Shown here: in pieces, positions 42,621 to 54,595 of the stretch | Layout: the number at the start of each line of letters is the position of its first letter | Numbering within the stretch: the first letter of the stretch is position 1 | Assembly: GCA_021018995.1 (NCBI GenBank) | Contig: CM037586.1 | Location: forward strand, 4,128,328 to 4,192,327 | DNA length: 64,000 bases | Reading direction: 5' to 3' | Source of the DNA: Chloranthus sessilifolius | Lineage: Eukaryota > Streptophyta > Magnoliopsida > Chloranthales > Chloranthaceae | Program-made: the position numbers and the translations under genes | Notes under the pieces: model-generated | Database searches by the model: none | Told to the model about the DNA's origin: nothing | What the model saw: the letters and a program-made list of their open reading frames with translations, nothing else

Positions 42621-42922
42621 GCTAACCTTTGGAGAGGAGAGTAAAAATTGGGTTCACCACAGTTTTACATGATCTATAGCCCTCATTACAACTCAAAAAA
42701 TGTGAGGAAATTGCCTTTGCAATTGGACAAATGCATCATTTGTGAAGTGCATCAGTTAACAATAAAAACTGCTCAATTACTACTATAGCTGCAGTGAGAA
42801 ATCTTGTGTTCCATTTCTTTTTATGGGTAGAAACTGCACTACCAATATAGAAGACCCTCATGACCCTTCTTGGTTATGGAAGGGACTCTGACTGAAGTGA
42901 TGGGTTTGGAGAGAGCAATTTT

Positions 42923-43111
42923 ATGGAATACAACAACAACAACCCAAATGAAATTTCAGTTTGTGGGAAAGAAATAGATTGTAGTGGGCAGTTTCAATTG
43001 TGTGCTAGAGGCCATTGGAGACCTGCTGAGGATAACAAGCTTAAGGAACTTGTTGCTTCTTATGGGCCTAAGAACTGGAACCTCATAGCTGAGAAGTTGG
43101 AGGGGCGATAA
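42923..43111 (+). pseudogene. R2R3-MYB first exon, subgroup-21-like (MYB52/54/105/117 kin)
   Basis: The frame MEYNNNNPNEISVCGKEIDC, then CARGHWRPAEDNKLKELVAS and YGPKNWNLIAEKLEGR, is the start of the R2 repeat of an R2R3-MYB transcription factor. Two of the three R2 tryptophans are present; the third, in xxSCRLRWFNQL, would be in the next exon. CxRGHWRPxED and NWNLIAEKLEGR are typical of subgroup 21. The exon should splice after EGRS or near it, but the sequence here is GGGGCGATAAGATAC with no GT and a TAA in frame. No second MYB exon was found between here and 64 kb. It is either a severed exon or a gene whose remainder lies beyond the retroelement and the window. Confidence 0.75.
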
Positions 43112-44160
43112 GATACTTAATGTTGTTATATATTTCTTACTTTCATATTCAAATTTTTGGGTTTGAAAACTGAATAATCTTCATATTTCTAGCATAGAAA
43201 ACATCAGCGATCATGCACAAAAAAAAAGAAATGAAACAATGCAAGCTCAAAGAAAGTCATAGAGTTTGGGAGGGAAATCATGAAAGAAGTGACCATGTTA
43301 AAATTGATAGATAAACAAGCAAGTAAACAGATATGTCAATCTCATTTAACATGGTTGACATGAATAATTCTATGACCTATGAGGAAACTCATAAAAAGGT
43401 TGCATGGTGTTATCTTAAAGGTGAAAACCACAAAACTATCTTTGTGACTAAATGTGTGTTATTTGTACTTTACCTGATTTTTTGATATACTCACACTCAC
43501 AAGCTAAATAAACCTTTGAGATTATGGATCCGACAAGTAGAAAATGCTCTGAGCCTGTAAAATTAAAGTAGGGATTCCATGACATAATATCAATAGCAAA
43601 CAAGGAAAATAAGTAAGGTGCCTTCATTGAAAAACAAGAAAGGTCAAAAAAAATTTCCGAATCTTGCTATTAAACAATTGCATATAATGTGTTTAAACGG
43701 CAGTTGATATTTTAATATGAAAAATGATAAAAAAAATCACACTTAAAAAAACTTGACACCCTATACACGGAGGAAAAAATAGGTTCATGTTAGATTGAAG
43801 TTTTAGTCTTCATATATTACTTTTAAACATGGGGGCAAATCTATTGCTCAAGTGACACATTTCATCAGACCATGAATGAGGTGATCTAAGACTACTGGGA
43901 TGAGTTAGAGGGGTAGTGTTGGTCTAGTGATCAGTATCCTACCAAAGGTTCCTTTCGGAGGCTTTTAGTGCTAGTCCTAGTCTAGGTGTGTGGGTCTGGC
44001 TGGGGACGCGTTGTGCCCCAGCCCGGGTCTATCTTGTTTAACATCTCACTAAAGCTCTGGTATCTACCAATTTTTCTTTTTAATATATTTGCCTTTATCA
44101 ATAATTTATTATTTTTTAGTGTACGAATAGAAACAAGGTAGTGAAATTTATTTTGGCAAG
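43112..44160. other. AT-rich stretch with a possible SINE
   Basis: The stretch from 43,912 to about 44,090 (GGGTAGTGTTGGTCTAGTG, then GTATCCTACC and GTTTAACATCTCAC) has an A-box-like start and a T-rich tail, but no B box or target duplication was confirmed. Otherwise no feature. Confidence 0.35.
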
Positions 44161-44165
44161 CTCAA

Positions 44166-45987
44166 TGATGTGTATTTTTAATGTAATATTTTACTCGCAA
44201 GTGCACGAATCGGTTTGTATATAGTGGGTGGGGAGTACAAGATCGTTCCCACGAGGACTAATTTTGAAAGATCTAAAAGAGACAAGCAATTCTAGAAATC
44301 TATGAAGATCTAACAGTATTCTACCAGTTTTATGATTTAAGCGGTTGATGAGATGGTAATTAATGACTACAAAAATAAAACTTACTTGATAATTTAAAAG
44401 TAAAGGTAAAGATGATGATAAAGATGAAGATACTAAATCCTCCCATCTTTGGTCCGTTCTTCCCGTAATATAAGTCTAAGGATTAAATTATGAGATATTT
44501 CATTGGTAACAAACATCTTTTATGAAAGATCAATGGTCAACACCCTAATAGGTTCCACGTTGCATCCCTGTAATCAGGACTTAGATGATTTTCATATATA
44601 GATCTGGGATCAAGGGCATGGCTAGGCACACATGATCTCAGGTTCAAATAAAAATCATCCCCAAAGTGGGTGAAAATTTCAACAAGAATACCACTTATAC
44701 ATCTGAAATCAAGGGCATGGCTAGGCACACTTTATTCAGATTAGGGAGTATTTAAGATAAAATTACCATTACAGATCCAAGATCCAGGGCATGGCTAGGC
44801 ACACTCGATCCCAGAACATAATCGTAATTAGATCCACACGATAAAAGCAAAAAGACCATAACAATGATTGGGTAAAATTACCGCCACAGGATTTGAGATC
44901 CCGGGCATGGCTCGGCACACGCGATCCCGATTAGTGGTGGGGATTTCATCCGTTCATGATAGCACAACAACCATAAAATAAAATCTCATATTTTAATCCT
45001 TAATTTATATTATTAAAAGTACATCCCTCGGATGGGAATCATTATATCCCCATCCCTATAAATTTAGCCACACATATTGTACTTAAATGACATAAATAAA
45101 TAAAGAAGGGAAAATAACATTAATTCAATAAATTAAAATTACCTCAAACTTCAAAAGAACTTACTTTGATCCACAAGTACGATGATCTTCAGAAACGAAA
45201 TTAATGCAGGAATAAACTTTGAACAAAATTTATAAACTGAAGGAATGGGTACTGAAAAATTAAGGAACAAAGCTCTCAAAAAGGAATAATAAAACTTCCT
45301 ATTTCTATGTCTAACTATGAAAAATAAAGGCTAAAAACTAAAAACTCTAAAACTAAAACTCTTTCCTAAAATTAATTCTCTCTAAAAAAAAATCCTCTTT
45401 TTTGAAGTGTTTGAGTCGCTTTAAATAGACCCCTCGTCGCGGAAGTCTCCCAAGCCATAATTTTAGGGTCGATTAATCGACCAGGGAGGGTCGATGCATC
45501 GAGCCGCCAAAAAGTCCCAAAAATTAGCTTTACAGTTTCAGTTTCGTGTCAGACTCTGACTTTTCCTCGATTAATCGACCTACAGGGTCGATGCATCGAC
45601 CCCCCAGAAATCCGTGAAATTCAGCACTTTCGTTGTATCAGACACTTCTTCGGTATTTCGGCCATAACGTCCTATCCCGAACTCGAATTGAGGTGATTCT
45701 TACGCCGTAGGAAAGCAGACGAAACGATCTACAACTTTCATGTTTTGACAATTTCCTAATTAGGCCATCTTGAAGGTCCGAATTTAGCCGCAAGTCGCAC
45801 TAAGTTCTCGATTATCCAAAGTTGCAGTGTTTTGACATTATATTCAGAATTCTTGGGCTGTTTTTTATACTTGGCTTGTATTTACCTGAAACACTTCGAA
45901 TCTAATAATTCTCATCAGATAGCCTTCATCGAACAGCTAAATATAGGTATTTAGGGGTAAAATATCATCATATTTCAGTACTCATCA
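44166..45987 (-). repeat. 3' LTR of the Athila-like element
   Basis: On the - strand it runs from TGATGAGTACTGAAATATGA to AAATACACATCA (1,822 bp). It holds the GCCATGCCC repeat block and two TCGATTAATCGA / TCGATGCATCGA palindrome pairs (45,468-45,603). Confidence 0.93.
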
Positions 45988-46003
45988 TACCCCCAAACCT
46001 ACA
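45988..46003 (-). other. Polypurine tract of the Athila-like element
   Basis: On the - strand, TGTAGGTTTGGGGGTA directly precedes the 3' LTR. A G-rich tract here is the usual plus-strand primer of reverse transcription. Confidence 0.75.
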
Positions 46004-48090
46004 CTTTGCTAGTCCTCAAGCAAAACAAACTAAAGAAAATAAATGCCACTTTCGTAGGGAACACGATTGCACTTAGCATGTGCAACAAGCCTTTAAACCC
46101 CTAGGTGATCCTAGTGGAGGAGTTGTGTCTCCTGAGGGTTTACAGTGAAGTTACCCACAAACTTCAATATATTTTTGAAATCATCTATAAAATTGAGTTT
46201 TCAAAACATGATTTTGATAACATATATACCATTCAAAAACAAAAATTATTAATCAATTCAACATGCGAATTCTCAATTTTAAGTAATAGTGTTATACTAA
46301 TCATACTAATATCCATTCAAATTAGTCTAATGCTCAAATCGTTAGATAGCTCATCCATTCATGCCTAAACGTGAAGTGTGTGCATAGCCAAACCAATATT
46401 CATTCATCTCAGAACTAGTTCAAACGGAAAATTGTTGAATCTGTTGTTTTGACTCAATCCTCACTGTAGGTATACTCTCAAAATATAAAGACACCGATGA
46501 TGGATAAGTTTTCGCACATATGTGAGAGGTCAATACAAAGCAAATAAAAAAGTCTCACATGATAAATGAAACACGATGCAATCAATGAACAAAAATAAAT
46601 CTCATAAAAAGATACTTGTATATCCTAAGCATGTCATATCAAGTGTCATAAGTATCACATATTTACTCTCCACAAGGCAGTTACTAATGCAAGATCAGAT
46701 CATGAAAGTCTTTTTAGGGTTGTAATGGGGCTCAGGAAAGGGTATGAAAGAATTGAAAGTTGGGATTCAAAGTTTCTGAGAAATTGGAAAAGAAACAACT
46801 TTTTTTTTTTTTTTTTTTCTATTTCTCTTCATTTCTTTTATAATGTCTCACTATTTTTCTCAATTTTCGTTTTCTCTTCCTTTTTCTTGAAGCACCTCAT
46901 ATTTTTCACAATTTTTTTTTCTTCTTCTCCCCCCTTTTTTTATTTTTATTTTTATTTTTGCCATACACTCTCAGTAAACACCACAACTCAGTATCTCTCC
47001 ACTTACTCTCTTTTCGTTCACTTTCATCCCTCGTTCCTAATTTCTCAGAAATAAAAAGGGTAAAGCTAAATTTTCAGAAATGGTGAAGGGTTAAAGGTTA
47101 ACGTGGCTTATCAAAGAATGCACAAAGGTTAATTTTTCCAATAGGCTCAAAGAGGTACTAGAAAGATAAATTTATTTGAGGTGGTGCATTTTAAGCACAA
47201 ACGAGCCAAAGATGGCCTTCAATCATGTCCTTAAAAGATAGTAACTTTGCCTATTTGTCTTGAGTAGACATACAGTACATTCTAACATAATGATATGAAT
47301 TTGATTTCATGCAAAGTCACAAGTCAAGATGAAGTGTATGAGATTATACAAAATAAGTCGTATTCAAAGAAAACTCCGAGTTTATATATTCACTCATCAA
47401 TGACGGGAAATTAGCTCTAAAGCTCACTGGGTTTAGTCTCCACTGAGAACCTAAGATTCAACATTCAAAATAGTTCATCGATTTCTAAGTCTTAGCTTGG
47501 TATGAGTGTAAAAATTCTAAGCATGAATATCAAAATTATCCACAAAATATCACATTAAGCTTCATCATCTTAGATACAAGTAATCAAAATATGACACTAG
47601 TATTCTCAAAATTAAATTCACATGCATCATCAACTAAAGTTTGAAAACAATCGTAAAATAATGTGCATGATGACTTCAAAATTAATTAATTTTTTTTTTT
47701 TTTTTCAGATAAAATATATAAGTGACGCAAAATAAATAACCATACCCCCAAACCTAAAGATGACAATGTCCGCATTGACTGAAAGAAGTAGCGCACCCCC
47801 AAACCTATTTGAAAAAATTACCTCAACACAAAGATCAGGTGCAGAGAATATGTGCATCAAATTGGAACATTACCAAAAATATAGTGAATGGAATATGGCT
47901 ACACTATTTAGGGAAGGAAAAACAACCTAAAGTAAACAAAATAAAATAAAAAGGAAAGAAAAAAAAAAAAAACTAATAAATCCTAAATCCTAAATCCTAA
48001 ACTAAACAGTAATCCAACTCTGTTAGTCATTGGTAGGCGGACCCATCCACCTCGGGTCACTTAAATTGATATTCCTAGGCACAGGGAACA
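46004..48090 (-). other. Non-coding internal stretch of the Athila-like element
   Basis: About 2 kb between the env-position region and the 3' LTR, as in other Athila elements. It is AT-rich, with long T and A tracts (46,799-46,820, 47,690-47,707, 47,958-47,972) and the word CCCCCAAACCT repeated near 45,990, 47,745 and 47,796. No domain. Confidence 0.5.
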
Positions 48091-48097
48091 ATTTCTC

Positions 48098-48424
48098 TCA
48101 AAGATCAAGGGGAAATTGATGAGACACCGCCGATTGTATGGATGGAGGTGGGGAGGCGAAAGTAGGAGATGAAGATGGGAGAGATGGTGATGGCATCACA
48201 TCAATTATCTCGATATCAGTATTGAAGCATGGTGTAGGAGATTTGGAGCGATTTACTTTTTTTCTAGATGGTTCTCCCCAGTAAGAAATCATCGAATCGA
48301 GGTCGATGATTTCAACATTGTTAGGCTCAAAAGGGACCGTCCGATGAGAGCGGCGCTCCTGCTTTTTAACAGTCTCCCCTATCTTTGATAATCGTGCTTT
48401 GGTGAGATATAATCTTCGGGCCAT
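48098..48424 (-). other. Small unrecognised ORF in the Athila-like element
   Basis: A 108-codon frame starting MARRLYLTKARLSKIGETVK with a Ser/Pro-rich tail. It lies between the env-position ORF and the 3' LTR. No recognisable domain; it may be chance or an accessory remnant. Confidence 0.3.
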
Positions 48425-48639
48425 GAGAAAGATTGTGCAGAGTTAATGAAAAGTGAGCCTAAAGGGGAATATAAAGGAAAAAATATATAGAGTTGGAGTA
48501 GGAGTGGAAAGAGGTGTCCTGCAAAAAAGTGACAATGAAAAGTGTGGCAGTACGTCTAAGGGAGTCCACGGACGTGAGAAAAGTGGCAAATTAGAGTTCC
48601 AATAGGAGTACCGTCGCAAAAAGACAAAAAAAACAAAAA

Positions 48640-48935
48640 AAAGTGGGGTCGATTAATCGATCCCTGAAGGTCGATGCATCGACCCTTTGGGGGTCGATTA
48701 ATCGACATTGGGGTCGATGCATCGACTCCCAAAAAAAAATTATTATTATTATTATTATTTTTTTTTTTTCACAAACATTGGGTCGATTAATCGATCCCTG
48801 AAGGTCGATGCATCGACCCTTTGGGGGTCGATTAATCGACATTGGGGTCGATGCATCGACTCCCCAAAAAAATAAATTTTTTTTTGTTTCGCAAACATTG
48901 GGTCGATTAATCGAGTATAACCCTCGATTAATCGA
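48640..48935. repeat. Array of TCGATTAATCGA and TCGATGCATCGA palindromes
   Basis: Ten palindromes lie within 290 bases, mostly alternating TTAA-centred and TGCA-centred at about 21-base steps. A block of about 90 bases (48,648-48,737) is repeated at 48,780-48,868, the copies separated by AT-rich spacers. Lies inside the Athila-like element, downstream of its env-position ORF. Confidence 0.85.
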
Positions 48936-49182
48936 CACCATCTTGGCAGAGAGTTGAAATTTTTTCAAAAAATGGCATTTTAATGGTGGTTTTCAACTAC
49001 TCTAAAGGCAACAGGTAATTAGCAAAATTTAGGCAATCCCACACAAATTAGAAAACACACTTTTACATTGATAAAGACGATGATTACATGGACACTTCTG
49101 ATTTGACTCCTAAAATAAACAGCCTAAACAAAAGAAAGAAAAATAACACAAAACGAAAAATCCTAATCCTAGACTAATCCAA

Positions 49183-50307
49183 CTAATCATCGCCATCCAC
49201 CTCGGCTTGGCGGGCCCTGGCGCGCATCTCATCATAACTATCAGGCCACATGCGCTGCCCGATTTGATGGAGGAAGGAACGATCATAGTGGCTACGGCGC
49301 AGGAGTGCACCATGGTGTCGCTGCTGCTCCTCTTGTAAAGTGGTAATTTGGGCTTGGAGCGAGCCAAGCGACACACCCTCCTCGGGTCCTTGATCAGGTG
49401 CATGTTGATCATCTTGACGGACGCGGCGGCGCTGGCGTGGTGGAGCCGGTTGGGCCGGTGCATCAGCAGGGCCATCAGGGACATTTCCCAAGAGACGCAT
49501 ACTGCGGTTCCACTGGGTTGCACCATATCGATAGAAAGCGAGGTCCCCGATATCATCATCCCGGTAGAACGGGAAACGAAGAAAATTCAGCAACTTCATA
49601 ACATAATGGGGGAAGTAGACCAACGGGGCTTCACCAGTTGTAGGTTTAGTGAGTTCGTCATGGCATCGCCACATGCCATCATGAATGATCTTAGGCACGT
49701 TGATCCATGAATTGCGGTGGGCCCCATAAAGTGCTTGAACCCGATCACCGGTGCGCTCAGAAACGTGGCCACGGGGACAAAGATTGCTACTGACCACACT
49801 ATCCCAAAACAAAAGCGGGCGCGGCAACGCCGATCGCCTAGTGGCGATCCCAGAAGAAAATATGCCGCGGCACATCTCGTTGATTATATCCTCCTGAGAC
49901 TCGTGGAGTTCCTCACCCAAAGTGTGATTGTGAGGGCACTCGCACGAAACGTTAAAAACCTCCACAATGGTGTGCGGATAAATCGGGCGTGACCACCCAT
50001 CAATTGAAACAGTGAAGTGGGCGGCGACTTGATTCTCGACGGAGGCGGGCACCCATGCCATGTTCTGATAGAATAACCGAACAACACGTTCGGACACTTT
50101 GATCACGGGCAGAGTGAGGAGAAAATGGACGTTGAGAGCCATCGCATAGGCGAGGGAAACAGCGCAGATAGGCAGTGCTTGAAAAGCCGCGAGATCAAAA
50201 ACATATTCAGAACACAGGTCTCGGGTCGCGAAGCAACCACTTGGCTGATCACGTGGATGACCCGCAGGGCGTTGTACAAGTCTTCTTGCGTGCGCGGAGA
50301 AAGCCAT
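49183..50307 (-). other. Env-position ORF of the Athila-like element
   Basis: A 374-codon frame between integrase and the 3' LTR, where Athila elements carry a third ORF often called env-like. It begins MAFSAHARRLVQRPAGHPRD, has no visible signal peptide or clear membrane anchor, contains a Pro/Arg-rich linker and ends in a helical, charged segment. It looks like the plant retrotransposon ORF found in this position rather than a viral glycoprotein. Its GC content is higher than that of the surroundings. Confidence 0.6.
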
Positions 50308-50409
50308 GATTACCTTTGTCGGAATGTCGAGGAAAAATAGGATACAAACTCAATGAAAATCGGAGTGAGACTGCTCCATTTAAATAGGCGCAAAGGCGTC
50401 CTCTCGGGA

Positions 50410-50905
50410 CGGACACACGCAAAATAATCGATTAAGTGACCAGAAGGGTCGATTAATCGACTCATTGAAAACGGGCGCGTCCGAAGTCCCGACGCATGGA
50501 AACACGCAACGTCTTTAAGTGAAAAGACGCAACGTCTGGAAGTGGAAAAGGCGATTAATCGACGCAGTTCCTCGATTAATCGACATAAATCAAGGCAGAT
50601 AAAAACCAAAAATGCATGCCCCGCAATAAAGGTCGATTAAGCGACTCACAAAGAATCGATTAATCGACACCAAATAAAAACAAAACTGATAGATTTTCAA
50701 CAGAGCACGATTTCCAAAATCCGCAGTCGATGCATCGACTCAAGGAGTCGATTAATCGACTAGAAAAAAGTCAAAAACCGTCATAAAGGAAGTCTCCTTG
50801 AAAAAGGAGATGCCATAAATGCTATCGATTAATCGACCAAAAGGGGTCGAATAATCGACAAAAATGGGTCGATTAATCGACAAAAAGGGGTCGATGCATC
50901 GATTC
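50410..50905. repeat. Second array of TCGATTAATCGA-type palindromes
   Basis: About a dozen complete or one-off palindromes lie between the env-position ORF and integrase. Most are TTAA-centred, two are TGCA-centred (near 50,727 and 50,889). A (TA)n run (50,908-50,954) follows. Confidence 0.8.

Positions 50906-50907
<2 letters not shown>

Positions 50908-50954
<47 letters not shown>
50908..50954. repeat. (TA)n microsatellite within the Athila-like element
   Basis: A TA run of about 46 bases followed by a T tract. Confidence 0.9.
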
Positions 50955-50966
<12 letters not shown>

Positions 50967-51059
50967 AACCAAAACAAAACCAAACCAAACGGAAACTACA
51001 TAATTGGGTTGCCTCCCAATGAGCGCTAGTTTAAAGTCGATAGCACGACCTTGGGAATC

Positions 51060-54000
51060 GCTCAGTCAGGGTGAGCCAGTGGCTCACTCAAAGAAAGAGT
51101 GTCAGAGAATGCAATCGCATTCTCAAGGAACGGTTTCAATCGCTGACCGTTAACTCGAAAAACATTCCCGTGTTTCAGGTTGATAATATCTACTGCCCCA
51201 TTGGGGAGTATTCGAGAGATTTTGAAAGGACCATTCCAGCGGGTTTTTAGTTTCCCCGGAAATAGATGAAGTCGGGAATTGTAGAGTAGAACCTGTTGAC
51301 CGATAACGAACGATTTCCGCAGAATCGATTGATCATGAACCCGTTTCATACGGTCCTTGTACGATTTAGCACAGTCATATGCATCAGCACGGATTTCGTT
51401 TAATGCATTTATTTGGAAACCCCTTTGGGTACCAAATTTCAGGAGATCGAAATTCAATGACTTAACGGCCCAAAATGCTCGATGTTCCAGTTCAACCGGG
51501 AGGTGACATCCTTTACCAAAGACCAACCGATACGGCGACATGCCAATCGGAGTTTTAAATGCAGTTCGATACGCCCATAGAGCGTCATTCAACTTTAACG
51601 ACCAGTCTTTACGGTTCGGATTGATTGTCTTTTCTAAAATCCGCTTAAGTTCCTGATTAGAGCTTCAACTTGGCCACTTGTCTGAGGGTGATATGGTGTA
51701 GCAACTTTGTGTGTGACACCATATTTCTTCATTAATTGGGTGAACACTTTATTGCAAAAGTGCTTTCCACCATCGCTGATTATCGCCTTTGGAATGCCAA
51801 AACGTGAAAACACTTGATCCTTGAGAAATTTGATCACTACTCTGTGATCATTTGATTTATAAGCCACGGCCTCTACCCATTTTGAAACATAGTCAACACC
51901 GACAAGAATGAACGTATGTCCAAACAAATTCGGAAAAGGACCCATAAAATCGATCCCCCAAACATCAAATAATTCAACTTCTAAAATTGGATTGAGCGGC
52001 ATCATGTTGCGCTTTGAGATTCGGCCCAGCATTTGACAGTTGTGACAGGATTTGCAATGTTGATGACAATCCTTAAATATCGTCTGCCAGTAAAAACCAC
52101 TTTGAAAGATCTTTGCTACAGTCTTTTTGGAACTAAAGTGACCTCCACAAGCTAACTCATGACAGAACGAGATGATTCGTGGTTGCTCAGATTCAGGAAT
52201 ACACCTTCGTATGATTTGATCAGGGCAGTATTTGAATAAGTACGGATCTTCAAAAAAATAGTGTTTCACTCGAGCTAAGAAAATGGATTTCTTATTCTTT
52301 GACCAATGGTGAGGTAATTTCTCGGTGACTAGGTAATTGACAAGATCCGCATACCAAGGTGGGCAATCAATCCTGAACAATTGTTCATCCGGGAAGTGCT
52401 CCAGGATCGGAACAGGCTCGTTAGGTTTCTCAATAATTATTCGTGACAAGTGATCGGCCACCACATTTTCTGAACCTTTCTTGTCCTTGATCTCCAAATC
52501 GAACTCTTGCAACAACAAGATCCACCTAATTAAACATGCCTTAGCGTCTTTCTTAGCGAACAGATAACGCAGAGCAACGTGATCTGTGAATACCACAACT
52601 TTAGATCCTAATAAATAGGATCAAAATTTATCCAACGCGAAAACTACTGCCAAAAGTTCCTTTTCAATGGTCGAGTAGTTCAACTGGGCATCGTTGAGAG
52701 TACGACTCGCATAGTAGATTACATGCGGTAATTTTTCTATTCGTTGTCCCAGAACAGCTCCAATTGCATAATCAGAGGCGTCGCACATGATTTCGAACAG
52801 GAAGGCCCAGTTCGGAGATTGAATTATTGGAGCTTTTATCAATTCAGCCTTAATGGTTTCAAAGGCTCGCAAACATTTATCATCAAGGATGAATGGGGCA
52901 TCTTTTGAAAGTAAGCTGCAAAGCGGCCGTGCTATCTTACTGAAATCTTTAATAAAACGCAGATAAAAACCGGCGTGGCCCAGAAAAGATCTGATTTCCT
53001 TCACTGTCCTCGGTGGTGGTAGGTCGGCAATTAAATCAACTTTAGCCTTATCGACCTCAATACCCTGGGATGATATGATGTGTCCCAAAACAATGCCATC
53101 TTTAATCATGAAGTGACATTTTTCCCAGTTAAGAACAAGGTTCTTCTCCTGGCATCGTGAAAGCACTAGCGACAAATGATTCAAACAGTCCGCAAAACTG
53201 TTTCCATGTATCGAGAAGTCGTCCATGAAGACTTCAAGGAATCGCTCGACCATATCCAAAAAAATACTCAGCATACATCTTTGGAATGTAGCTGGTGCAT
53301 TACAAAGCCCAAACGGCATTCGTCAGTAGGAGAAAGTACCAAAAGGACATGTGAAAGTGGTCTTCTCTTGATCCTCCGGTGCAATGACTATTTGGTTATA
53401 CCCGGAATAGCCATCGAGAAAGCAATAGTACTCATGTCCGGCCAATCTTTCTAACATCTGATCGATAAACGGAAGTGGAAAGTGAACTTTCCTCGTCATC
53501 AAATTTAACTTCCGATAATCAATGCACACTCTCCACCCTGTTTGAATTTTTGTAGGGAACAGTATGTTTTCTTCATTCTTCACCACTGTGATTCCCGATT
53601 TCTTAGGGACCACTTGTGTGGGGCTGACCCATTTACTGTCTGAGATGGGATATATGATTCCAGCATCTAAAAGTTTTATTACCTCATTTCGACCACATCT
53701 TTCATTATAGGGTTCAGTCTCCTCTGTGGTTCCCTAGAAGGCTTAGCATTGTCTTCCAAATGGATTCGGTGCATACACACCATCGGACTAATGCCTTTGA
53801 TATCTTTTATAGACCAACCGAGGGCACTTTTGTGCGCTTTGAGTACATTCATGAGTTGGCCTTCCTGATTCGCATCCAGTGTTGATGATATTATAACGGG
53901 TTGAGTTTCATTCTCCTCTAGGTAGGCATACTTGAGATTTTCCGGAAGAGGTTTAAGTTCTAAGGACACTTTCTCCTCCTCTTTCGGCTTTTCCTTGATT

Positions 54001-54590
54001 AATTCAATTTGAGTTCCACACTCTATTTCCTGTTCTTCACCCAGACGTGGTGTGGAGTCCAACATGTGATTTACTTCTTGGATTAGTTGATCCACATCAA
54101 AATTTTCTCGAAAATGCGCAAGACAAGTTACTAAAGGATCTTCAGATTCAGATGCATGAAATATTTCCTCTACAATTTCATCGAGTATGCATGCTTGTGC
54201 ATGTTCATCATCCTCCATGGGCTGCTTGGCAATATTAAAAATGTTGAGTTCCACTATCATATTCCCGAATGACAGATTCATGATCCCGTTTTGACAATTG
54301 ATCAGCGCATTGGAGGTTGCTAGGAATGGTCTTCCTAGAATCACTGGAATATTATTCTTCAAATTTGATGCCGGTTCAGTGTCTAGAACAACAAAATCTA
54401 TAAGAAAGTAGAAAGAATCCACCTTGATGAGGACATCTTCCACAATTCCTCGAGGGATCTTTACGGACCGATCAGCTAACTGAAGGGTCATCGCAGTGGT
54501 CTTAAGTTCTCCCAATTCAAGCTCCTTGTACACAGAATAAGGCAACAAGTTGACACTTGCTCCTAAATCCAAAAGGGCCTGATCAATATG
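51060..54590 (-). other. Pol region of the Athila-like element
   Basis: Reading on the - strand: protease with LDLGASVNLLPYSVYKEL; reverse transcriptase with FLDGYSGYNQI and the catalytic VFMDDFSIHGNSF; RNase H with FEIMCDASDYAIGAVLGQR; and integrase with the HHCC zinc finger ([11 protein letters not shown]) and catalytic core [20 protein letters not shown] and IISDGGKHF. The order PR-RT-RH-INT is that of Ty3/gypsy, and the sequence is Athila-like. No chromodomain was seen at the integrase end. This is a fossil whose reading is interrupted in several places. Confidence 0.88.
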
Positions 54591-54595
54591 ATTAT

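Noticed and set aside
43912-44090. Second SINE candidate
   Set aside because: No B box and no target duplication could be confirmed.
46725-47054. 109-codon Phe/Ser-rich ORF
   Set aside because: Translation of poly-T and CT-rich non-coding sequence inside the retroelement.
49348-50340. Several ORFs of 67-120 codons on the + strand opposite the env-position ORF
   Set aside because: They are antisense shadows of a higher-GC coding frame, with no domains.
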